A DNA stretch of 6,758 nucleotides from Candidatus Curtissbacteria bacterium RIFCSPLOWO2_01_FULL_37_9 (GTDB lineage Bacteria > Patescibacteriota > Microgenomatia > Curtissbacterales > GWA2-41-24), in NCBI GenBank assembly GCA_001776425.1, contig MFBN01000019.1, forward strand, positions 304 to 7,061. Direction: 5' to 3'. Each line of letters begins with the position of its first letter. The first letter of the stretch is position 1. The notes under the pieces are model-generated. The model saw only the letters and a program-made list of their open reading frames with translations, searched no databases and was not told where the DNA came from. A program made the position numbers and the translations under genes. Below are positions 1-3,407 of the stretch, piece after piece.

Positions 1-373
1 ATTCAAACTTTGGTAAAAGACCAACAGTTACTTGTCTTTGGATTTTTAAGATCAGACCAAGTGATAACCTTATATTTCCCTGTTCAAGCAGTTTGTTTAA
101 ATCTTGCAATGCCTGGTTGTAGTTCAATACCTCTTTTTCACTATCTCTGATGTGCGCAGGCCTGGACTTAAGTATTTTTTTAACCTCTGTTAGGGGAAGC
201 GGGTTACCTTCAATGCTGGTTGAGGCATAGGTTGAAATGGCACGGGCCGTTTTCTCCAGCTCTACTAAAACTATGCTGGGGAATCTTCTATTATTGAGAT
301 CGTTTACAAGCGAGTTAATTCGCTTAATATTTGCCAGGATGCGATCAGTGATAGTATATCGCGGGTTAAACAT
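1..373 (-). CDS. Fic-family protein, N-terminal part (cut by the left window edge)
   Basis: My translation from the ATG at 373 gives 124 residues that stay open to the window edge. Fic proteins usually transfer AMP or another nucleotide monophosphate to hydroxyl side chains of target proteins. The sequence STSIEGN at residues 51-57 fits the Fic autoinhibitory motif [S/T]xxxE[G/N], with S51, E55 and G56; E55 would be the inhibitory glutamate. Its N-terminal position suggests a class II, self-inhibited Fic. The following stretch (NPLPLTEVKKIL, then residues RDSEKEVLNYNQAL) also looks like this family. The catalytic HPFxxGNGR loop would lie beyond the left edge, so activity cannot be judged. The gene follows two toxin-antitoxin pairs on the same strand but starts 117 bp after vapC, with an apparent promoter of its own. 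No Shine-Dalgarno sequence precedes the ATG. Family assignment is confident; target and role are unknown. Confidence 0.88.
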   Translation of the reverse strand, partial: MFNPRYTITDRILANIKRINSLVNDLNNRRFPSIVLVELEKTARAISTYASTSIEGNPLPLTEVKKILKSRPAHIRDSEKEVLNYNQALQDLNKLLEQGNIRLSLGLILKIQRQVTVGLLPKFE

Positions 374-386
374 TAGACGTATTTAA

Positions 387-445
387 AGAGAGCTTATAAT
401 TCTCTAATTAGTCGAATTATAAGGAAACCTTGAAATACTCCTTAT
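387..445 (-). other. Structured 5' leader of fic (two hairpins)
   Basis: If transcription starts near 445, the leader begins with a possible 7-bp hairpin: ATAAGGA at 419-425 is the reverse complement of TCCTTAT at 439-445, with a 13-base loop. A second 5-bp hairpin follows (AGAGA 387-391 with TCTCT 401-405). The AAGGAG in the first stem (minus strand, 443-438) looks like a Shine-Dalgarno sequence but no start codon follows at a useful distance. In such AT-rich DNA short stems arise by chance, so a regulatory role is speculative. Confidence 0.3.
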
Positions 446-475
446 AGTCGTATTTTAGTCGATTTTTAGACGATT
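443..475. repeat. Three tandem 11-bp repeats (TTTAGWCGATT type), probable operator
   Basis: Units lie at 443-453 (TATAGTCGTAT), 454-464 (TTTAGTCGATT) and 465-475 (TTTAGACGATT). The TAGWCG core recurs at 445, 456 and 467, about one helical turn apart, so a bound protein would meet each copy on the same face of the DNA. Two further TAGWCG cores lie closer to fic, at 409-414 and at 374-379, directly before its start codon. The array overlaps the predicted -10, spacer and edge of the -35 of fic. The repetition is visible in the sequence; the operator role is inferred. Confidence 0.55.
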
Positions 476-480
476 TTCAA
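452..480 (-). promoter_or_regulatory. Predicted fic promoter (TTGAAA-N17-TAAAAT)
   Basis: On the minus strand a TTGAAA box (480-475) is followed, after exactly 17 bp, by TAAAAT (457-452). Transcription would begin near 445 and give a leader of about 72 nt before the fic ATG. A weaker alternative is a TAAATA box at 385-380, six bases before the ATG, which would give a leaderless mRNA. The spacer of the main candidate contains two of the three tandem 11-bp repeats, which suggests regulated transcription. This is by eye only. Confidence 0.5.
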
Positions 481-490
481 GGAGATAATT

Positions 491-889
491 TTACCAAACT
501 ACTCTAAGCCCGTGTTCTTTATAGTTTAAAAACTCTTTGTCGCTTGTTAATAAAATACACCCCTCTCTAATTGCCTGCCATGCAAGCATGCGGTCGAATG
601 GGTCTTTGTGCTTACTGTATGGCAGTTTGTGGTAACTGGAAGCTACATCAAAATTTAAATTTAAAATTTCAAAACGGGATTTCTTTGCTAAATCTGGAAT
701 GTCTTCCGGCTGAATACCTTTCAAATCCATTTTTTTGAGTGAAAACTTTAGGGAAATTTCCCAAAACGACACTATACTTACAAACTTAATCGGCTCTGGT
801 TTAACTAAGATAGTTTTAGCTGTTTTAGAAATTTTCTTTGGAGAGAAAATTGTCCACAAGAGAACATGCGTATCGATTATATAACTCAC
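491..889 (-). CDS. vapC: VapC-type PIN-domain toxin (predicted ribonuclease)
   Basis: A 132-residue single-domain PIN protein. VapC toxins are Mg2+-dependent RNases that usually cut tRNA or rRNA and are held inactive by the partner antitoxin. The acidic residues expected for the metal site are present: D6 in IIDTHVLLW, E44 in SFWEISLK, D96 in HKDPFDR (with D99 nearby) and D117 in LLTSDKEF. The DTHxLLW, WEI and HxDPFDR signatures point to the Sll0205-like PIN subgroup, which commonly pairs with Phd-type antitoxins, as here. Translation starts at a GTG whose last bases overlap the antitoxin TGA (GTGA, 886-889), implying translational coupling; no separate ribosome binding site is evident. The length is normal and nothing appears broken. 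Family assignment is strong; the RNA target is unknown. Confidence 0.9.
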   Translation of the reverse strand: MSYIIDTHVLLWTIFSPKKISKTAKTILVKPEPIKFVSIVSFWEISLKFSLKKMDLKGIQPEDIPDLAKKSRFEILNLNFDVASSYHKLPYSKHKDPFDRMLAWQAIREGCILLTSDKEFLNYKEHGLRVVW

Positions 890-1125
890 GGATTCAAAAA
901 CTCTTCTTCAGTCATTTTAAATCCTTTGTTTATTTTAAAGGTCGCTTTGCCTTCCAGCAGTCCCAACTTTATACTGTTCTTATTTAGATGTATATTGTAC
1001 GGAACTAAGGCTGCGACCTTTTTTTTGTTTTTGCCATAGGTAATACCGATACTTTCACCTTGTAGTACTTTCCCTAATACCTCGGAAAATTTAGACTTAA
1101 ATTGTCCTACAGTCATCTGATTCAT
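886..1125 (-). CDS. Phd/YefM-like antitoxin
   Basis: A 79-residue protein directly before the PIN toxin and overlapping it by 4 bp. The N-terminus (MNQMTVGQFKSKFSEVL) followed by the VLQGESIGITYG stretch and the KKVAALVPY strand matches the Phd/YefM fold, which dimerises and binds operator DNA. The C-terminal part (about residues 45-79, ending TEEEFLNP) would be the flexible region that wraps the toxin. In this family the antitoxin represses its own operon, often with the toxin as co-repressor; the perfect palindrome in its promoter fits that. No Shine-Dalgarno sequence precedes the ATG, and the predicted -10 box ends 6 bases before it, so the mRNA is probably leaderless. Family assignment rests on motif resemblance plus the gene pair. 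Confidence 0.82.
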   Translation of the reverse strand: MNQMTVGQFKSKFSEVLGKVLQGESIGITYGKNKKKVAALVPYNIHLNKNSIKLGLLEGKATFKINKGFKMTEEEFLNP

Positions 1126-1131
1126 AATTAC

Positions 1132-1160
1132 AACTTATCAGTTTCTTGACAACTTGTCAA
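1132..1160 (-). promoter_or_regulatory. Predicted leaderless promoter of the phd-vapC pair
   Basis: On the minus strand TTGACA (1160-1155) is followed after 17 bp by TAAGTT (1137-1132). The -10 is preceded by TGA, an extended -10 element. Only 6 bases separate the -10 box from the ATG at 1125, so transcription should start at or next to the start codon. The consensus -35 and correct spacing make it credible although TAAGTT is a weak -10. Confidence 0.5.
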
Positions 1161-1161
1161 G
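1145..1161. promoter_or_regulatory. Perfect 17-bp palindrome, probable antitoxin operator
   Basis: CTTGACAA at 1145-1152 and TTGTCAAG at 1154-1161 are exact reverse complements around a single central base. The palindrome covers the -35 box of the phd-vapC promoter, the expected place for repression by the antitoxin or the toxin-antitoxin complex. The palindrome is certain; its use as an operator is inferred. Confidence 0.6.
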
Positions 1162-1221
1162 TAAATGTGCCATTAACGACTAACTGCTGCAGAAGTGATT
1201 TTGGCGAGCATTTGATTGGAT

Positions 1222-1242
1222 AAATTATTTTTTAAATAATTT
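1222..1242 (-). terminator. AT-only hairpin at the end of the second vapC
   Basis: AAATTATTT (1222-1230) and AAATAATTT (1234-1242) are perfect 9-bp inverted arms around a 3-base loop, spanning the last codons and the TAA stop of the upstream vapC. No GC pairs and no clear U-run follow on the minus strand, so this is at best a weak terminator or a 3'-end stabiliser. Confidence 0.25.
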
Positions 1243-1611
1243 GCCTAGCTTAAGATCGAAAGTTTTGAAGTCTTCTGATTGATGACTGGCAGCGTAGCTT
1301 AAATTGAAGCTATCCTCTAGACTTATGTTGTTTTGAGCAAAAACTTCCAACGCGTTGGTTATGATTGGCCTTTCTTCAATCTCGATGAACGTTAAGTTAA
1401 TGACATCTTTAAGTGCCTTTATTAATTCTGTTTTATTCCTACCATAATAAGAACTTAAAACCCAGTAAATTTCAAAAAAAACAATTATTGAAGTGAATAA
1501 CTTCAATTTACCTTGGGCGCTGTCGAGCATTAATTGTTTAGCTTTGCGATGTTGGAGCTTATTATCTTTGAGTAAGAATCTTAAGAAGTAGTTGGTATCA
1601 ACGAAGATCAT
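1225..1611 (-). CDS. vapC: VapC-type PIN-domain toxin (second copy, AbrB-linked)
   Basis: A 128-residue PIN-domain protein, predicted Mg2+-dependent RNase toxin. Metal-binding acids fit the family: D5 in MIFVDTNYFLRF, E47 in VFFEIYWVL, D100 in SLEDSFNLSYA and D119 in FKTFDLKL. The DTNxFLRFLLxD opening and the FExxWVLSSYYG segment mark a VapC subfamily different from the neighbouring 132-residue toxin, so this is not a recent duplicate. The reading frame is open to an ATG at 1647, but I choose the ATG at 1611: the PIN fold begins there with a short strand ending in the catalytic aspartate, and the upstream 12 residues are unlike the family. With this start the gene overlaps the antitoxin gene by 14 bp (1598-1611). 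There is no Shine-Dalgarno sequence, so translation is probably coupled to the antitoxin. Confidence 0.87.
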   Translation of the reverse strand: MIFVDTNYFLRFLLKDNKLQHRKAKQLMLDSAQGKLKLFTSIIVFFEIYWVLSSYYGRNKTELIKALKDVINLTFIEIEERPIITNALEVFAQNNISLEDSFNLSYAASHQSEDFKTFDLKLGKLFKK

Positions 1612-1864
1612 TAACTTTTGGTTTGGTAAAATACTCGCTTTTGGCATTTTCTATAATTTCATCAATATTTCTACCTTTCCACCTTTTGGGAACTTTCAGG
1701 GAACCGGCTAACTTTTCGACCAAATCCACAAAAGGAGTAATGATAATTTGACCTTCTATCTCGGTGACAAGAACCTTTTGTCTTTCTGAAAACTTAACCT
1801 TTTTGTAAATTGAAGCTGGTATGGTTAATTGTCTTTTACTAGTAATAGATGCTATTAGTTGCAT
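1598..1864 (-). CDS. AbrB/SpoVT-type antitoxin (VapB/MazE-like)
   Basis: An 88-residue protein with a swapped-hairpin AbrB DNA-binding domain at residues 4-45: SITSKRQLTIPASIYKKV followed by the EGQIIITP strand is the typical pattern. Such proteins dimerise, bind their own promoter and neutralise the toxin through the C-terminal tail. Here the tail (about residues 46-88) contains VEKLAGSLKVPKRWKGR and DEIIENAKSEY, consistent with a helix that occupies the PIN-toxin groove. The gene runs directly into the PIN toxin with a 14-bp overlap, which makes an antitoxin role far more likely than a global regulator. The ATG has no Shine-Dalgarno sequence; a strong promoter ends 9 bases upstream, so the mRNA is leaderless or nearly so. 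Confidence 0.87.
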   Translation of the reverse strand: MQLIASITSKRQLTIPASIYKKVKFSERQKVLVTEIEGQIIITPFVDLVEKLAGSLKVPKRWKGRNIDEIIENAKSEYFTKPKVNDLR

Positions 1865-1873
1865 AGCAAGGAA

Positions 1874-1902
1874 ATTTTATCAATGTAAGGAGATATTGTC
1901 AA
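1874..1902 (-). promoter_or_regulatory. Predicted near-leaderless promoter of the abrB-vapC pair
   Basis: On the minus strand TTGACA (1902-1897) and TAAAAT (1879-1874) are separated by exactly 17 bp, and TGA directly before the -10 makes it an extended -10. The ATG begins 9 bases after the -10 box, so the 5' leader would be about 0-3 nt. On the plus strand the AAGGA motif recurs at 1868, 1887 and 1905 (steps of 19 and 18 bp) across this promoter, a possible binding array for the AbrB protein. The promoter is one of the best in the window. Confidence 0.65.
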
Positions 1903-1929
1903 GTAAGGAATATTAAGGTGGTGAAAGTT

Positions 1930-1955
1930 AAAAAGCCCGTGTTTGGTCAGCGGGC
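1930..1955 (-). terminator. Rho-independent terminator (minus strand)
   Basis: On the minus strand GCCCG (1955-1951) pairs with CGGGC (1939-1935) across an 11-base loop, followed by five T (1934-1930). The five GC pairs stand out in this AT-rich DNA. It would end transcription from the membrane-protein gene at 2055-2474 or from the small RNA candidate, and shields the abrB-vapC operon from read-through. Confidence 0.6.
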
Positions 1956-1997
1956 AAAGTCTGGCCATGTCAAACTCAGCTATACTTGGCGGTAGAC
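1930..1997 (-). ncRNA. Candidate small structured RNA (about 68 nt)
   Basis: No gene occupies 1865-2054. On the minus strand an extended -10 (TGTTATAAT, 2009-2001) would start a transcript near 1995. It would form one interrupted stem, GTCT (1997-1994) with AGAC (1962-1959) and GCCA (1990-1987) with TGGC (1967-1964), and then the GC-rich terminator hairpin at 1955-1930. Promoter, stem, terminator and T-run in that order are what a small RNA gene looks like. There is no convincing -35 box, and the segment could equally be the 3' untranslated region of the upstream membrane-protein gene. I recognise no known RNA family. Confidence 0.3.
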
Positions 1998-2000
1998 AAA

Positions 2001-2009
2001 ATTATAACA
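2001..2009 (-). promoter_or_regulatory. Extended -10 element upstream of the RNA candidate
   Basis: TGTTATAAT on the minus strand is a perfect TG-N-TATAAT extended -10. The hexamer at the -35 position (17 bp upstream) has no resemblance to TTGACA. Extended -10 promoters can act without a -35, so it may be active. Confidence 0.3.
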
Positions 2010-2054
2010 TTGGCCCACTTATGCCTTTTTCATCAAGTAAACAGTTTAAGAAAT

Positions 2055-2474
2055 TTATCGGGGAGATTTATCGGATTTTCGCTCGGGAACCACAAATCCA
2101 CGAACGGTTTTAACGGAAAAATAAAATGCAAAAAGGAAAATTGCCGCTAAGGTCTGATTAAGCAGGAATGTAAAAAACTCATTACCTTGTGTATAAACCA
2201 GAATTGCTAGATATTCAAATAGAATAATTCCTACAAGCGAGATTACAGAATCAAGAATATGAACCCATTTTTGGGCAGGATTTGTAATACCGGCAACGAA
2301 AACCACCGCAACTATAATCAATATTGATACATAAGCAGGAACAGGCATCATTTGATTCAAAAGCGGTAAGCTAAATAGCATTACCACCCCACCAAGCAGA
2401 AAAAACAACCTGCCGACATCACCATAGTAATGGGGGAATTTTGACAAACCTAATTTATCCTTAAATGTAGGCAT
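2055..2474 (-). CDS. Four-helix membrane protein of unknown function
   Basis: A 139-residue protein that I do not recognise. It has a short, charged N-terminus (MPTFKDKLGLSKF), four probable membrane segments (about residues 20-41, 46-64, 72-94 and 100-123) and a positively charged tail ending PERKSDKSPR, so both ends probably face the cytoplasm. The loop GITNPAQKW between helices 2 and 3 is the most family-like part; the acids D75 and E87 lie in or near helix 3. No signal peptide or enzymatic motif is visible. The gene stands alone, divergent from gtrA, with a TATAAT box only 6 bases before its ATG and no Shine-Dalgarno sequence. Hydrophobic pattern, intact length and the promoter argue that it is real; no function should be assigned. 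Confidence 0.75.
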   Translation of the reverse strand: MPTFKDKLGLSKFPHYYGDVGRLFFLLGGVVMLFSLPLLNQMMPVPAYVSILIIVAVVFVAGITNPAQKWVHILDSVISLVGIILFEYLAILVYTQGNEFFTFLLNQTLAAIFLFAFYFSVKTVRGFVVPERKSDKSPR

Positions 2475-2665
2475 AAACTTATTATACTATTTCTGGTATC
2501 GGTGAATGCAAATAGATTCTTGAGGACATATTCATTGTAATAGCATTAAAATTTAATGAATATCTTTTTTTTGATAAATTAATTATTTATTAATATCAAA
2601 CACATTTTTCTCTAATTACTTGTAAAATGGGAGCATTTAAAATTATGATAATAATAAGAGCATAA
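2475..2665. other. Divergent AT-rich intergenic region
   Basis: This 191-bp gap lies between the minus-strand membrane protein and plus-strand gtrA. It holds the TATAAT of the former, a perfect 15-bp palindrome (CATTAAA 2544-2550, TTTAATG 2552-2558) followed by eight T (2565-2572), and a second inverted pair, TTTGATA 2570-2576 with TATCAAA 2594-2600. For gtrA, TTGTAA (2620-2625) and TATGAT (2644-2649) with 18 bp between them are a possible weak promoter, and AAGAG at 2657-2660 region a weak ribosome binding site. I see no gene in it. Confidence 0.4.
2481..2486 (-). promoter_or_regulatory. Consensus -10 box giving a leaderless mRNA
   Basis: A perfect TATAAT on the minus strand (2486-2481) sits 6 bases before the ATG at 2474, so transcription should start at the ATG. 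No good -35 lies at 17 bp; TTGCAT is found at 19 bp spacing. With no Shine-Dalgarno sequence present, leaderless initiation is the simplest reading. Confidence 0.45.
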
Positions 2666-3262
2666 ATGAGTAAACTAGATCTTATTTATAGTCTGGCAAT
2701 CTCTTTAATTGTTGGCTTGTTTTTACTGCCCACATTTGTAAATACCGGCTTAAGCAATAAACTATCGCTGCCTTTATTATTAATACTCTTATTCGCAGTT
2801 CTACCTGTCGTAGTTACATTAGGCATGATAGTTGTTTCTTTTGCAGCTAAGAGATTTGGCCTGCTCTGGCAATTTTCCAAATTTGCCTTGGTAGGAGTTT
2901 TGAATACCGCAATAGACTTTGGAATATTAAACCTTATGATACTACTTACCGGTATAACCAGCGGAATCGGTATTATCCCTCTAAATATTGTGTCATTTTC
3001 CGCTGCAGTAACCAATAGTTTTTTTTGGAACAAAAAGTGGGTTTTTCAGTCTCCCAAAGAGGCCAATTTTATCACCTTTTTCGTAATCACCTTAATCGGT
3101 CTGGTTATAAATAGCAGTATAGTCTATATAATCACAACTTTTGTTCCGCCTGTTTTTGTCGAATCGGAAACACTTTGGGCAAATCTGGCAAAAGTGCTTG
3201 CAACCGGAGTTGCCTTATTTTGGAATTTTACAGGATATAAATTGATAGTTTTCAAAAGATAG
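2666..3262 (+). CDS. GtrA-family membrane protein with extra N-terminal helices
   Basis: A 198-residue integral membrane protein. The C-terminal two thirds (about 68-198) is a four-helix GtrA-like domain: QFSKFALVGVLNTAIDFGIL opens it, AVTNSFFWNKKWVF ends its second helix with the typical N-x-x-W-x-F pattern, and ATGVALFWNFTGYKLIVF closes the protein. GtrA-like proteins are thought to help move undecaprenyl-phosphate-linked sugars across the membrane or to work beside GT2-type glycosyltransferases in surface polysaccharide synthesis. Two additional helices (about 6-26 and 33-59) precede the domain, making it longer than the usual 120-150 residues. No glycosyltransferase lies next to it here, so the partner is unknown. 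The ATG follows a weak AAGAG ribosome binding site; the TAG stop faces guaA convergently. Confidence 0.85.
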   Translation: MSKLDLIYSLAISLIVGLFLLPTFVNTGLSNKLSLPLLLILLFAVLPVVVTLGMIVVSFAAKRFGLLWQFSKFALVGVLNTAIDFGILNLMILLTGITSGIGIIPLNIVSFSAAVTNSFFWNKKWVFQSPKEANFITFFVITLIGLVINSSIVYIITTFVPPVFVESETLWANLAKVLATGVALFWNFTGYKLIVFKR

Positions 3263-3264
3263 GA

Positions 3265-3359
3265 ATTTAAGGAAATCAGCTTGCGGTGCTCATACTTCGT
3301 AAACTCAGTATTGCGCACCTAAAGCTAATAGTATTTTAAAAAAAATAGATTTAAGGAAA
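3265..3359. repeat. 11-bp direct repeats flanking the hairpin
   Basis: ATTTAAGGAAA occurs at 3265-3275 and again at 3349-3359, with the three-part hairpin and an A-rich tail between them (73 bp). The arrangement resembles a target-site duplication around a small non-autonomous palindromic element, but AT-rich 11-mers can recur by chance and no transposase or terminal inverted repeat of a known family is visible. Confidence 0.35.
3278..3326. repeat. Three-part hairpin in the convergent gap, REP-like element or bidirectional terminator
   Basis: Three nested 5-bp arms pair in order: AGCTT (3278-3282) with AAGCT (3322-3326), GGTGC (3285-3289) with GCACC (3315-3319), ATACT (3292-3296) with AGTAT (3307-3311), with small internal loops of 2-3 bases and a 10-base end loop. 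It starts 16 bp after the gtrA stop and would also meet transcripts leaving guaA, so it can act as a bidirectional terminator, though U-runs are poor on both sides. Its richer GC content than the surroundings and flanking direct repeats also fit a dispersed palindromic element. Confidence 0.5.
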
Positions 3360-3367
3360 CTTGTTTA

Positions 3368-3399
3368 TTGAATTTTAAATTGAAAATTAAAAAATTCAA
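3368..3399 (-). terminator. AT-rich inverted repeat after guaA, possible terminator
   Basis: TTGAATTTT (3368-3376) and AAAATTCAA (3391-3399) are exact 9-bp inverted arms around a 14-base loop, 9 bases after the guaA stop. The T-run on the minus strand falls inside the loop rather than after the stem, so it is a poor classical terminator; position is its best support. Confidence 0.35.
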
Positions 3400-3407
3400 A
3401 TTCGTGA

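Noticed and set aside
1612..1647. N-terminal extension of the second VapC (start at 1647)
   Set aside because: The 12 extra residues lie upstream of the PIN fold, which begins at the ATG at 1611 with the strand carrying the first catalytic aspartate; the 14-bp overlap with the antitoxin is also the usual arrangement.
1859..1971. A 37-codon frame (minus strand) from an ATG at about 1969 into the abrB promoter
   Set aside because: It crosses the terminator hairpin and the promoter, has no ribosome binding site and no recognisable product.
1930..1997. tRNA gene in the GC-richer intergenic segment
   Set aside because: There is no cloverleaf, no T-loop consensus and no acceptor-stem pairing; the paired arms give only one interrupted stem and a terminator.
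2544..2572. Plus-strand terminator (palindrome plus eight T)
   Set aside because: No plus-strand gene lies upstream that it could terminate, and the stem is almost entirely AT; kept only as a low-interest palindrome.
2686..3033. 115-codon open frame antisense to gtrA
   Set aside because: It is the shadow of the GtrA-coding frame; its translation has no family pattern, and the plus-strand frame has clear membrane helices and motifs.
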